This document shows, piece after piece, positions 1-12,600 of a stretch of DNA of 64,000 nt. This DNA comes from Lingula anatina. Its lineage: Eukaryota > Brachiopoda > Lingulata > Lingulida > Lingulidae. The stretch is from NCBI RefSeq assembly GCF_001039355.2, contig NW_019775524.1:402122-466121 (forward strand). The letters are read 5' to 3'. Made by a program: the position numbers and the translations under genes. Each line of letters opens with the position of its first letter. Within the stretch, counting starts at the first letter, position 1. A model generated the notes under the pieces. That model had not been told where the DNA came from and did no database searches. It saw only the letters and a list, made by a program, of their open reading frames with translations.

Positions 1-663
1 GGGGGGTAGTTTTGCCATGATGTGTAGCACAGAAATAGAAAAAGGGCTAATATTTGTCGTTGCCTTTTGTTCGTAATGCTATTTTGGGAAGAGGTAGAGC
101 AGGGGGAAGGGGATACCTCTGCGGTGTCCTCCGTTGATCCGCCATTGCAAGGTGAACAACTGCTGCCTAATTTAGGTCGTTGTTAAGGAAGTATGTCTTT
201 AAAAATTAAACTAGACTTGTGAGAGTAGAGTGGGGTGACAATAGTATTGCAAAATTTTGCTTAAAGGTGAACAACAGCTGGTTTTGTCAGGTTTTTCAAT
301 TGGTATTTTATTGAAAAGTGGTTATGCCAAGTTGGTATCATAAGTACAGATTTACAGAACAGTGCTTTAATTGGTCCAACGAAACGCATGTTATTATGTT
401 AGTATTAATTTTTTATAGGATAGCTAATATGGCCACCACCCTTCCCGGCATAGATTGTTTAAGGTTCAGTTATATTTTGGGGTCTATGTTGGCTCAGGCT
501 CTAAAGATACTTTGGATCAGAGCATTACTGGCAAAGGGACTATCCTTTGCCAATTGATTTACAATCTCATTTAACAGGTTTTCAATGGGGTTTGCGTCTG
601 GTAATTGGGCAGGTGATTATGCACTGAGTATATGCTTCACTTGTGAATACAAAAAGGACTTAC
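1..663. other. no gene recognised; intron-like sequence
   Basis: No exon can be supported here. About 90 bases just before 664 match the sequence below the donor of the second JmjC exon 1 (7600-7693), so this is the start of intron 1 of the tandem JmjC copy. Its remaining exons would lie to the left, outside the window. Confidence 0.6.
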
Positions 664-1100
664 TTCAAAAAATCTGTCATGCTCATTGTCATATGTGACT
701 TGTGCCTGTGGTCGTTTGATTTTTTGAACATCACTGTGAACTCTCTGTTACCAAATTTCTCTCGTAAATAATCTTCATTCTTCCATTTCTCCAAGGCCGG
801 CCAGTGTTTCAGCGACCCTCGGACCACGAGGGGGACTGACTGCCGCATGTGGTCTCTGTAAAAATCCTCTGGACTCGGGAAATGGTCCATCACGATCAGC
901 TCCTTTTCCTTGTCCACGTGAAGTCCAAACTTCTGCATGTGACCCTTCGGTGGCGTCTGGGTCGCATCTCCGGCGTCTCCATCGCTCCAGATACTGTGGA
1001 TGCCAGGGAGAACCTGAGTCAGATCGGGCCTGAAGTACCCCAAAACCAGGGCCAGAAGGACGGGGAGGGTCCCCGCGTACAACTTCGTCCTAGTCTCCAT
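664..1100 (-). CDS. JmjC-domain protein paralogue, first coding exon only (partial)
   Basis: This is the first exon of a second copy of the membrane-anchored JmjC protein encoded at 2038-8145. It starts at the Met conserved between both copies (METRTKL) and ends at a consensus GTAAGT donor (658-663), leaving phase 2 exactly as in the other copy. It has a hydrophobic segment at residues 8-20 (LPVLLALVLGYF), then a linker and the start of the cupin fold, including the motif VPLVVRGSLKHWPA. The two exons are close to 90% identical by eye, and the other copy carries an in-frame insertion repeating a PPxGxxxxxPP element. No later exons are visible, which fits an intron 1 as long as in the intact copy (about 1.9 kb). 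It may be a full gene or an orphan exon; the window cannot decide. Confidence 0.75.
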
Positions 1101-1844
1101 ACTGCATGTAAACATCATCGAGGAATGAGAACACACCCGCCCACCTTATGCTTGATATTCCTTGAGTGACACTTGAATAGACGTTCCACACCGCTGTTTC
1201 TGAAAAGAAAACCTGCCAATCTAATTTCACGGGTGATGACTGTATGTAGCAAATACACCTGAGTGTGTATTGCTGTTGTTCTCGGACTAAAGGGTAAAAA
1301 AGGTACTGGAGCCCACTTACTGTGCAAAATGCTTCAATGAAATACTTCCACCGTATTTTATCTGCACTTCCATATTATTCCGACAAAACTGCTTAACCCA
1401 AACTTGTGCTTAGATTTTGTACTACTTTCATCACGTTTTGTAATCAAGGTAAGACTGAGCACTTGCCATGGTAATCTGTGCTGCACACTAAGCACCGTGC
1501 GGTTTAAATGGCGTTAACTGAAGATTGAAAATTATCTGCGCATCCTAGCCAGCCTTAAAGGTCAACATACATGCGCAATAAAAATATTCATACTTCCATT
1601 GTGTAGAAAACTGTGGATTTGTTTTTAAAATTCTTTAAATATTTTTTATCCAATTCAGTCCATCGTTAAAATGCAAAAACAAGTGCTAAACAAAATAAAT
1701 AATAAAAAATAATCGGTTTCTTTATTCACAGCAAGTGGCATTTTACTGATATTGATTAGCATTATTCACCAAGAACACAGTAAACTAGGACGCAATATTG
1801 CGTCCTTGTGAAAAATATACCGCATGTTTCCTCTATGCACAGAC

Positions 1845-1902
<58 letters not shown>

Positions 1903-2037
1903 ATATGAAAATACTACAGAAACGGGCTTCATAAACTTCACTCATTTTTTTTTCAAAATTACTACAGCGTTCCTTTTTTTCTCATATACTTGACACCCAG
2001 AAATGTCATCTCCATACACATATGTAACAATGACTAC
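1101..2037. other. intergenic sequence with a (GA)n microsatellite
   Basis: No coding exon was recognised. A long perfect (GA)n tract lies at about 1848-1899. The segment separates exon 1 of the left JmjC copy from the stop codon of the JmjC-AKR gene, so any promoter of the left copy should lie here; no motif was identified. Confidence 0.5.
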
Positions 2038-5000
2038 TTAATCTACGTGAGGAAAGTATTCAGTAAGCATATCAATAGCCCAGGGTGAATCTGCTATATC
2101 TAACATAAACGCGTGTCTGTTAAATGCAATGTGATCCACATTGGTCGACGGTGGCGCAACTATAACATCTTGTTCTAAGGCCCATCGTATCAGTATTGTT
2201 CCTGGTGTTGTGCGGTATTTTTTGGCTGCAAGGTCCACCTTAGGGTGGGACAGTAGAGGGCTTTCGCGTGTGCCGTTCTCAGTCTCCAAAACTCCCATCA
2301 ATCCATGCGCCATAAACGCGATGCCGTTGTCTTTGCAGAACTGACGCAGTTTAGTTTTCCTATTGTACAAGTTGAAATTACTTTGTACAACGGACAGGGG
2401 AAATTTAGCAAAATCAATCAGTTTTCGAAGCTGAGACATCTTAAAGTTGCTCACGCCTAGGGACCGAATTTTACCGCCTTCGATCAGTTCCTCCAAAGCT
2501 TCCCAAGATTCTTTCCAAGTGCCACGGTTATCGTCTGCTTCGCACTTGAATTTCATACCATTACAAGAGGGCGCTTTAATAAGTACCAAATCAATGTAGT
2601 CGGTTTTTAATCTAGCTAGAGATCTTTGAACAGAAGCGATAGTTTTTTCCCTTCCTAAATTTCTAGGATGGACCTTCACGACGATAAAAACATCCTCTCG
2701 CTTGACATCTGGAGTGGAAGCTAAAATAGTCCCTAGAATCTCCTCGGATTCATCATCTGGGTCCGTGTCAAAGAGACTGGAATGAAAATTCAATTCTAAT
2801 AAAATTCTAATAAAACTTTGATACACCTATATGTCTTAATTAGGCTTAAGAAGCTCTGGTAATCATCATATACACTTCCAAGTAATAAGTGATAATCATT
2901 TTGTCAATATAAGAAATGATAAAAAGACGCATTAAAATAAATATTAAATTTTCTCCTATTTAATTCACCTGTAGCGCAGTCGCAGCGCATGAGCAGTAGA
3001 GATTTTCGCCTTCTCGGTGGGTTGGCCGCTCACTCCAAATCCTAAGCCAGGCACTGATAAAAAATAGTATATATGTTAAGTAGATGTTAACTTTCACATA
3101 TAATCAAAAGAAAATCGTGAAATCAGGCGGAGTTTGCGCGGGTTCAAGTGTTGAGTTTTAACGTAGTGGTTCATATTTGGGTCGGTATGATTTGATTCCT
3201 GCATATCTAGGCTTGCAGATAGGCGGTATTTCACAACTGGGTTATAAGAAGACCCACATGAGACAAACACTGCACCCAAGGCCAAACAAACACAAAAATC
3301 TATTTATTTGCATTTATTTATGTGCTGAGTGAGAGAGATAGAGAGAGGGAGAGAGGCCATAATATAATAGTGCGTGTGTGAGTGTGTTTTGCAGTGTTGC
3401 GAGGGTGCAGAGTCTAGGCACGTGCTTAAAAGTAATATAAGGTCATCTTTGAAATGTTTATTGAACTCACTGTCAAACCCGCTGCTCAGTGTGCTTATAT
3501 GTGACCTCAACTGCGCCATTGGTGATTCGAATTCTAACGCCACATCAATCGCTTCTGGGTTGATATAACTGTACTGGGCGATAAATTCGTGCATTGGCAT
3601 ATCTTCCATTCGTTCCTTACAGTTAATTTCTGAAACAGAGTTAAAATGTGAAACTTATTCATTTTCATCTTATTTTTCTTATTCATCTCATTTTTCACGT
3701 GTCTATTAATGAATTAATCTATTTGTCTATACTTTTTACTTCCCACCTTTGGGCGTGGCCTCCCTCCGTGCGATGCATCGCTCCATGACCATTTCGTCGG
3801 TTCTATTTGGTGGATGCCCTCCCTCCGAACAAAGTAGATAATTGATAAAAATAGCCATTGCCATGTTAGGTGGACCGCCCATGGTGCGAACTTGGTGGTA
3901 CCACCCCTCGGGCACGTAGATAATATCCCCCTCATACAGTGTGATATTGTAGATGTCGACTTTAGAAATATTCGGGAATTTGATGAGGTCGACGGCTTCC
4001 GGTTCGACTGGAGAGATCCCTGGAATATGAAATGGTGTCTAAGTTGATATTCTTGTCAGTGTTAATTCTTGTCATTGCTAAAACTGAATTGCATTAATCG
4101 ACACGGTGCATATTAATAAATAAATGCACAAAAAACGAATTCACAAACAAACATGTAAATAAATAAATATAAAGGGCAAGGCTATACTACCTAGTGTCAA
4201 ATTTTAGAAAAAAAATGGAAACAGGCAATTCCCAAACATTTTTAAATGAGAGAAAAACACCTTACGAGTGGCTTAAATTCAAGATTATTTCCGCTATTTG
4301 ACCACGTCAATTATTAATCATTCTAAATATTAGGGCATAAAACCATATATATTTTACGGGATGAAAAACATGTTAAAACGGATTGAACAAATTTTGATAT
4401 TTCATTTAAATAATTTACTTAATTATTGAAAAAAATTAACATAAATTTTATTCTATGATGTATTTTCTAAACAAGGCTTCTGTTTGATTTTGTACCGTGG
4501 TAATAATGCTGTGTGTTAGGAATCAGGCGGTACGTGTCCGTCATGAGACCATGCATGTATATATCGGTAAGCCAGAAGAGAAAAGACTTTACAATATGTG
4601 TCACTGTGTCAATGGGTGATCCATCCCAGATAAAAGGACATTTTCTCAAATATTACCTCTGTGATAGTTAAAATCGTCCACGTATAGGTATTTCCCATGG
4701 GCCGGCGGTATCAGAATCCATTGTCGTTGACCCGTAATTTGCGCAAACAGCGTCTCTGTGGCGTCCACGTGGATGTAGGTACTGGACCATCCGGCGTTGA
4801 AGAATACTGCAAACTGCTTCATCTAAGCGTGAAATAAAATAGATCAATCTAAGAGGGTTTTAGATTTTAATGTTAAAAGATCTTAAATATAATCTGAATA
4901 GTGATTTCAAAAATCTCAAGTTTGCTAAAAAAAAAAAAAAACACACACACACACACACAAAGTTAACGTTGTTGCTCAAAGATTTGCAAGCATGTTTAAT

Positions 5001-8000
5001 ATCATTCGTTCAAATGTTTTGAATCACATTGGTGTCAATTGAACATGGTAAATGCTAACACTTTGCAAAAAATTGCACTTGAACCGTAGCAGTTAATGTT
5101 TTACAACTCATAAAGGAAGTAAAAGATTGAAAGTGGTTTTCATTTCTTTTCTTCTTAAGTATCACTTCTGGCATTTGTAGCCTTCACTTTCTATGGAAAC
5201 CCGTATTTCTCTAGACTGCTATCATTTCTTATGTTCTTTCAGTTTACGCACCGCTGATTGCGGGATATTTTTTTCAAAACAACTCCCTGTGACATGAAGC
5301 TACTAAAAAGGGATAAACATATTTTCTCAAGGTGCTTTGTTATTTATATAGTGAGACATCTCGTTTTAGCTAAGGAATTTTCAAAATGTGATTAATTAAT
5401 ATAATTAATATGACGTCTTTTGCAAATTGTGAGCAACTATTGTACACAGATCCAGTGGTCTTGAAAAAAAAACTAATAATAATAATAAATTAATAAACTG
5501 TTTGAAGGATGACCACAATTGAAAAACTAGTCGGACGTATCGTTCTGTACCGCATATATGTCGATCTAATCAAAATGCTAATGATAAGGTTCGTAAGACA
5601 AAACGAGTATATTTAACCTAATTTTTATTTAAAAAAAGAAATAATACACAACAGACGATACCATTTTCATGATGGCGTCGCAACCAAGGAATCTTGGGAT
5701 AGTCAGATCTTCTGTCATTTCTGGGGAAAGTGTGGCGTCCATGTAAATATGTTCATCGCGGTACCGACTGAATTGCAAAAAGAAAAACTAAATAGCATTA
5801 TATATCCACCCAAAGTCTTCTTTTGGGTGATTAAGTCCTATACCCAATGTTAAGTTTTTATTCGGTGTCAATTACTAAAAGCATTCTTTCTTTTTGGAGA
5901 TAAAGAGAGAATTATATGCTGACGGGTATAAAAAACAATGTGTTCGTGTGTGTGCGTGTACGTGTGAGTGTGTGTGCTTAATGCATTTAAAGTTCTACTA
6001 TTTACCTCCGAACACACACATACACAAACACAAAGAAAAAGAGAGAGATTTTTTTAGAGACCAAACTCTCTTGAAAACCATACAACAGGGGCGTAACCAA
6101 GCATACGCACGGATGCACTGTGCGTACAATTTTTTGAGCCAACCATGATATTATTCTCCATAAATTCAGTGTATTTTTCACGGAATATAATCGAAAACAC
6201 CTTTGATTGTAAGTTAAAGTCACCTGAATCCTCTATATAAATTGTATACGCACCATTGCTCTGACACTTCTGGTTTGCTTACACCGAACTGAAGTAAACA
6301 ATACTCGTTACCTTCAGAAGTCCTATCTTAATCTTCCATTTAGCTGGAACATCCTTAACCTCTTAATTGGAGCGTTAAGTGCCCTTCAAATCTCAGGTAG
6401 TCTTTGTCTTCTGTGTATCGAACGCACCCTCGCTGGCAATGTTTATCTCAAGTAAAAATTTACCTGTGCGTTATTTTCAAAGTTCAGCTCCAGTAAACCT
6501 GGGGGCACTAGATAAAATCTGGACATCGGGCATAAGAAGGAGCCAGAGAAACAAAGGCAGATTTTGCCTGCAAAGCTTCAAAGAATTTTGACACGTACTT
6601 GATCCATCTTAGCCCTCCAAACTAACAGGGTGACATGGACAATTTACACAAACAAATAATTAAAATTAGATAGATCAGAGCTTTATCCTGTAATATAATT
6701 GGCTGATTTGGGAGCAATGTACCCGCATATTAGCTGGATGATACCAAGTTTAACTTTTAGAAAATTGACCATATAGATATCACGAAGTGAACAGCAAGAA
6801 GGCGTAATAATTCTAAAACTATCAACTGTTCTTCAGATTATTTTTTCTGAAAACTGAGGATAACTGCCGCAAACCATATAGAACACTATCGTTTTTCAGC
6901 ATTCAACTCGACACAAGCAAGCAAGCATAATCTGCAAAAGCGCCCAAAGTTTGTTTGTTTGTAAGCCCTAGTTCAAGGGCGGGTCCAGAACTTTTTGAAG
7001 AGGGTCCAGTTTTCTTAGGGATTGACCCCTTGGTGTCAGGTTCGGGGCACGCTCCAGGGCCCCGAAAAAAAAAGTGTTTTGGAAGGCAAATGGCGCCATT
7101 TGGTACGGTATAGGACTATGATTCAGCTTTTTTGGTGTGTGTTTTTTTTTAATCAGATAGGGGTTAGGACCCCCCTGACACCCCCCTCCTAAATCCGCTA
7201 CTGTAGTTAAATAAAAATACCGTTCTCGGCAAGGCTTTTCATAGTGAACCGTGCAGCCGTCATTTGGACGGCCGGTGGCATCACCAGACGACCTTTATTT
7301 TCAAAGACGGCTAGACGGCTTACGAATATTTTGAAAAATGACTGCTTGGCTTGTCGGGGCGGCCGTGGACGTCGTACGAAATTCTCAGAGTAACGGCACC
7401 TGACAAAGCTGATAGACAAGAAGGCAATTTATATATTTGTTCAAGAGACTTCGTTAGCTGAAGATCGGGAGGAGGAGATAGTAAACGTTTCGAGCTTGAC
7501 GAGGAGGCAATTATAATAATAATAATTAAAAGCTAGATAAGTATCTCATCGCGAGATACAGATTCAGCACACCCAATCATGGTTAAGTAATTCGGTTCAG
7601 TAATTTGAGTCTGGTGATTGGGCAGGTGATTATGCACTGAGTATATGCTTCACTTGTGAATACAATACAATTGTGAATACAAAAAAGACTTACTCTAGAA
7701 AATCTGTCATGCTCATTGTCATATGTGACTTGTGGCTGTGATCGTTTGATTTTTTGAACATCACTGTGAACTCTCTGTTACCAAATTTCTCTCGTAAGTA
7801 ATCTTCATTGTTCCATTTCTCCACGGCCGGCCAGTGTTTCAGCGACCCTCGCACCACGAGAGGGACTGACTGTCGCATGTGATCTCTGTAAAAATCTTCT
7901 GGACTTGGGAAATGGTCCATCACGATCAGCTCCTTTTCCTTGTCCACGTGAAGTCCAAACTTCTGCATGTGACCCTTCGGTGGCGCCTGGCTCACATCTC

Positions 8001-8145
8001 CGGCGTCCGGTGGCGCATGGGTCACATCGCTCCAGATGCTGTGGATACCAGGGAGAACATGAGTCAGATCGGGCCTGAAGTACCCCAAAATCAGGGCCAG
8101 AAGGACGGGGAGAGTCCCCAGACACAACTTAGCTCTAGTCTCCAT
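2038..8145 (-). CDS. JmjC (cupin) dioxygenase-aldo/keto reductase fusion protein, complete seven-exon model
   Basis: Exons on the minus strand are 8145-7694, 5767-5662, 4822-4657, 4019-3747, 3629-3471, 3053-2969 and 2776-2038. All introns are GT-AG, all phases agree, and the sum is 1980 nt (659 aa). Residues 5-20 form a hydrophobic signal anchor. Residues about 75-385 are a JmjC/Cupin_8 domain with an apparently intact Fe(II) triad: H204 and D206 in STYIHVDATETLF, and H283 in VPEGWYHQV. Residues 386-659 are an AKR barrel (PGLGFG, LFDTD, SLARLKTDYIDLVLI, GKIRSLGVSNF, TPGTILIRWALEQ). The AKR part has no start codon of its own: its first exon begins with TG, and the preceding exon supplies the A through the donor GACA|GTGAGT, creating Met386. 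Without that splice, exon 5 reads into a repeat-encoded tail. JmjC enzymes are 2-oxoglutarate oxygenases and AKRs are NAD(P)H reductases; the substrate is unknown. The N-terminal anchor suggests the secretory pathway (inference). Two separate genes cannot be excluded without transcripts. Confidence 0.8.
6970..7205. mobile_element. small inverted-repeat element (MITE-like), about 235 bp
   Basis: The segment begins with an AGGGCGGGTCCAGAA-type end and finishes with CCTCCTAAATCCGCTACTG, with C-rich GACACCCCCC near the right end. The same pair of ends frames elements at 39776-40310 and 51260-51765, so this is a dispersed family. It lies in intron 1 of the JmjC-AKR gene. No coding capacity. Confidence 0.55.
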
Positions 8146-8655
8146 ATTGTTAACTGTTCCGCCTTTCTGATTTTTGAAAACTGAGACCAACACGTACACC
8201 CCTCCCAGCATAAAGGCACAATAATATATAGTTGTCACTGTTTTGTGGTGTTCCGCATCGGTGTCCTTGAAAAGCCTTCATTCGCCCATCAATCTCTAGG
8301 TTTTCCACCATTCAACGTGCATATAAACTGTGACCCGTGCAGCAGTAGCTCTCTCTTTCAGTTAATTTCAATGCGTACTTCAGGCCCCAGTGAATTTAAA
8401 CTCACTGCTGGAAGAGATATCCTGACAGAAAAGAGGGTGTAGGGTTTGTAGGATTTATTAAAAAAACATTGCTTCTGCTTTCACCCCGTACAACACAAAA
8501 AAATAAAAAAGTGAAAGAATTATCTCTTCATGTTACTACCCCAAGGGACCTGACATTTTACTAAACAGTGATCAGAACATAATGAACACTAATGGTGTCT
8601 GCCTTTTTCTGCCTCCCCTAGAGCGCCGCGACATTTGACTGTCTTGCTTGATCAG

Positions 8656-8976
8656 GCCTACCCAACTACCATACTCGGCACCGAATGATCCCGCATTCAC
8701 CGGTAGATCGGACCATACTACCCGTTTTCAAGGTGTGCGTAAAGACGCATTTCACAGTATCATATCCCCGAACAAGTTTTGAGATGAGATGCACTACTTT
8801 CCAATCCTGCTGAGAATCATCACTATTACATCATGTAGCCTACTAGGCAAGAGCAGTGTCTCGTCTGATACTTCGAAGCGCGTACTGATACACACCTTGC
8901 AAACGGGTAGTGTGGTCCGATCTACCGGTGAAATCAGGTGCCGAGTCTGGTAGTTGGGTAGGCCTGTTGATGACGA
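8656..8976. mobile_element. inverted-repeat (foldback/MITE-like) element
   Basis: Two arms of about 85-90 bases face each other. The left arm (about 8656-8745) starts AGGCCTACCCAACTACCA, and the right arm (about 8890-8976) ends TGGTAGTTGGGTAGGCCT. The arms are imperfect: the left has a short extra stretch after GGCACC. The central 140 bases are unpaired and have no ORF. The structure fits a non-autonomous DNA transposon. Confidence 0.65.
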
Positions 8977-9102
8977 GTATGACAAATAGATCACGCGCAT
9001 TATACCCTGTTAAGTCCGTTGAGACTTTTCCATCATTCGCAAAATTAAATAAGTAAATAAATAGGACGGGGAACAATTTATCTGTATGGGTGTTATTTTT
9101 CT

Positions 9103-9600
9103 TTGACAGGAATAAAGGTCAATAATAGAGACAGCAAGGCGGTATTATGCCAGCATGAAGAACAATCCAGACACAAAGTATCTCATGGTCCAATAATCGA
9201 TAAAATCAAGGTGATTGACAGTGAACCTGAAAATTACAGGAAAGTCCTAGAAGCCATCCACATCAAGAAGACAGGTGCCAGTCTCAACAGAAATGAGGGT
9301 ACCATCCTCCCTGACCTCTACCTCCCTTTTACTAAGACAATAGGTAGGGGGAGGGCAAGTATATCTCCTGAATAGAGGCTATTCACCTGGATAGCCTCAT
9401 TCCCTGATGAAGATGTTCTGTCAGACATCGAAATATTGGAGATAAAAACTATCTCAATATTAGCTGCTGACCGAAGAAAAATTACTTCATCCCTAAAACA
9501 TAACACAGCTGATGAAATTCTTCTCTGATTTGAAAGGGAAGCGTTCAGGCCATTAAAATGTAACGTATTTTGGAGTTTTAATATATCTTTATCCACCTGG
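9103..9600 (+). mobile_element. Penelope-like retroelement relic, 3' end (tentative)
   Basis: A 90-codon frame (to 9375) resembles the C-terminal part of the GIY-YIG endonuclease region of Penelope-like elements: charged residues, then VIDSEPENYRKVLEAIHI, KKTGASLNRNEG and a short LPDLYLP motif. The following bases (CCTGATGAAGATGTTCTGTC, then TCGAAATATTGGAGATAAA) look like the 3' UTR style of such elements. The reverse transcriptase is absent, so the copy is 5'-truncated. It could instead derive from another retroelement. Confidence 0.45.
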
Positions 9601-12600
9601 CAGCTTCGCTGCTTACTGTTGACAGTTTCTGAAAAATGTTATATTCACATCAACTACGCTCCATGAAATATCACCGATTCTGTACTTATCTTACTGGACA
9701 ATGAGCTATACCATTACGTATGATAGCCTCATTTCGAGAGGGGTTTTCACCCGATTGCGACAGTTGAGTAGTACTTGAAAGCGAAATGTCACCTCAGAAA
9801 TGTCACCTCAGTGGTGTTTTAAAAAAACATTTTAATTTATTTCGAACAACAAAAGTACCAAAAGTGCATAAAACACTTTTAGAGGATAAACTCGCTTTTT
9901 ATGTACAGACACAGATGTGTTGTTTTTCGCTTTTTTCGGCATATGTGCAACACCGATAACGCGATAAGTGAAAAACCTTTTTACCTTTTGGCTTGAAACT
10001 TACATATATAACTGTTGAATATTTATTATAGGTAGGTCAAGTTTGAAAATCAGCATTATCGGGCCATTTTTATAAAAGTTATGCTGATTTTTCACTCTTT
10101 TCAGCATATATGCAACATTGATAACACATTTTAAGGAAAACCAATCAGCCTTTTGTCTTGCAACTCACAGGAGTGATCAGTCTGACTAGTATACAGATCA
10201 AGTTTGAAATTAAGCTTGATCAGTTGAGTTTTGATGAAGTTATTAGCCTTTTTTGTATATAAATGGTTTTTCTTCAGATTTAATTCTTAGGCATATTAAC
10301 AGTCTCATTATTGAACTAATAAGATACCTAATAGTATTATTTTGACATTTTCTGAATCTTAACAATATTGTTAGTTGATTACATAAAAATTATGGTAAAC
10401 CTGTTATTGTGTATTGTGTAATAAAGTGTCAAAAATGAAAATAAGGTTATATTATTGAAGTTTGTCAGATTCAATCATTCACTATGTTCAGAATCTCAGA
10501 ATGAAGAAAATTGGACATTTAAAATTGTTCTATTGATATTTTTCCTACATCAACAATTTTCCAAGTTGATTATTTAAAAATGACAGTAAATTGATTATTT
10601 TGTTTTATGTAAAAAAGGTGTTGAAAATAGAAAGAAAATCATTTCAGTACAGATATCCCTTGTTTACATTTTGGCATTTTGAAGGTGTGAGTCTGAACTT
10701 CCATGGCTTTGAAGACCTTTCCATGTCACATTTCCTAAATATCCATGATACTTTTATTCAATTATAAAAAATTGATGGTCATTATGCTGTACGTAATATT
10801 GCATCAAAATTGAAGACAACCATATTGATTATTGTGGGCACTGCCTCCATAGTGACCATTCATGGAAAATCATGTCACTTACTCTTCTCAAACTTACAGA
10901 AAAGTAGCATAGGACTAAAATGCTTCAGTTGGAAAACCTGTTTTATCAATTAACTATTCTGGAAATTAGATGGTTTTTTTGTGAGAATTGAAATTTTCAC
11001 ATATCGACATTTTCAAGGTGTGACTTTGAACTTCTTTTGGCTTGAAGACCTTTGTTAGTCATATTTTCTAATTATCCATGATACATTTACTTTATTATTA
11101 AAATTGATGGTCATTATGCTGTTAAGCATTAAGTTATATTGCATGAAAGTTGAAGAAAACCCTATTTTGGACACTGCTGCCAGGTTGACCATTAAGGGAA
11201 AACCATATTACTTATGATACTCAAACTTACTGAAATAAAATCATAGGACTAAAGTGCAACTTGTGATGGAAAATCATTGTGATTACTTTCAGTTTTGGAA
11301 GCAATGCAGTTCTATAGAGTGCTATATGGTGCCACAGTATATGGATGGCGGTCAGAATGTTATTGCTCCTTGGGTAATCACTAGCTAAATTCAGGGTTAT
11401 TTAGTCTAATTAAGTCATATGCCTAATTAATTTTCAAGTGGCCATTAAATGAGATTACATAAAACACACGTCCCATATTATATCTTTAGCCCTCTTAACT
11501 GTGTCACATAATTAGGAATCGGTGATAATTATGCAGGTAAATGTTGTTTAATATTGCAAATAAGTTTGCAAAAGAAAAATTTTGTGTAATGCTAACATTA
11601 ATGCTAAAGATGAATAACAGTGCCTTAATATTCTCAATTTCAATAGGGTTATTCATATCATGTTAATACTTATACAGCTAGATTAAAAGTTAGAATAGCA
11701 GCTTTATTGGACTTTTTTGTTATGTTTTATTTAAAATTTTTTAAAATTATTTTTCAAACACTAGCATCTTCAAGATGTCACTTTTAACTTCCATCCACCA
11801 GAAGCTCTGTGCATTTTCTGTATTTCCACATGAGCAGTTGTATTGGTTTTTATGTCTTTAAACATGATGTAATATTATTTTATGCATTGTCATCATTTTT
11901 TCACAAATGGATTTTCATTATGTGAATTTGAACTCTCACATATGGTCCTGAAACTGTAATCTTATTGACCATGTTATTCTGTTGTACATTTTTGTGAAAT
12001 TTTTATCTTTCACATATTGGCATTTTCAGTGTGGGACTTAGAACTCCCATGGGCATGTAGCTCAGTGGAAATCAAATTTTCTAAGTATCCATGTTATTAA
12101 TGGTAGATAATAAAAAATTGGTGGCTCTTATACAGTTAATAATTTAGTAATGTTGCATCATAATTGACCACACTGCCACCACAATCGTTATGGAAAGAAA
12201 ACTTTGTTACTAGTATTTCTTATTTTTGTAACTTACAAGAATGATTCTTAGGATTAACATACAGCTCAAATTAGAAAACCAGCTCTATTGGACTATCATT
12301 TTTTTTAAAATCCAATTTATAATTTTTTGTGAGGTTTTATCATTCTGGCATTTTCAAAGTGTGGGCTTGAACTCTCAATAATGTATTGTTGCATCAGCAT
12401 TGACAGTATCCATTTTGTACATTATTATTTTCTGCTTTTTTCTTGAATGTTTGTGAAAGTTTCATGTTTATCATTCTAGCACATAGTTTGTGGCATATGG
12501 ATAAGATTGGTGTAATAGTCCCTTGGGTAATCATCTTGTCTAATAAGGTCTGAACTGGCCATTAAATGAGCTTTCATAAAACACACTTGTTGAGATTTCC

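Noticed and set aside
3094-3285. Open frame of 63 codons between JmjC exon 5 and the first AKR exon
   Set aside because: It lies inside the predicted intron, has no family signature, and is not needed for phase continuity.
3304-3470. Read-through extension of JmjC exon 5 as the true C-terminus
   Set aside because: The extension runs into (GT)n- and (GA)n-like repeat sequence giving His/Thr- and Leu/Ser-rich residues. A strong GTGAGT donor precedes it, and splicing gives a meaningful AKR continuation.
8146-8238. N-terminal extension of the JmjC protein starting at an upstream ATG
   Set aside because: The extra residues are absent from the other copy of exon 1. The Met shared by both copies, directly before the hydrophobic anchor, is the better start.
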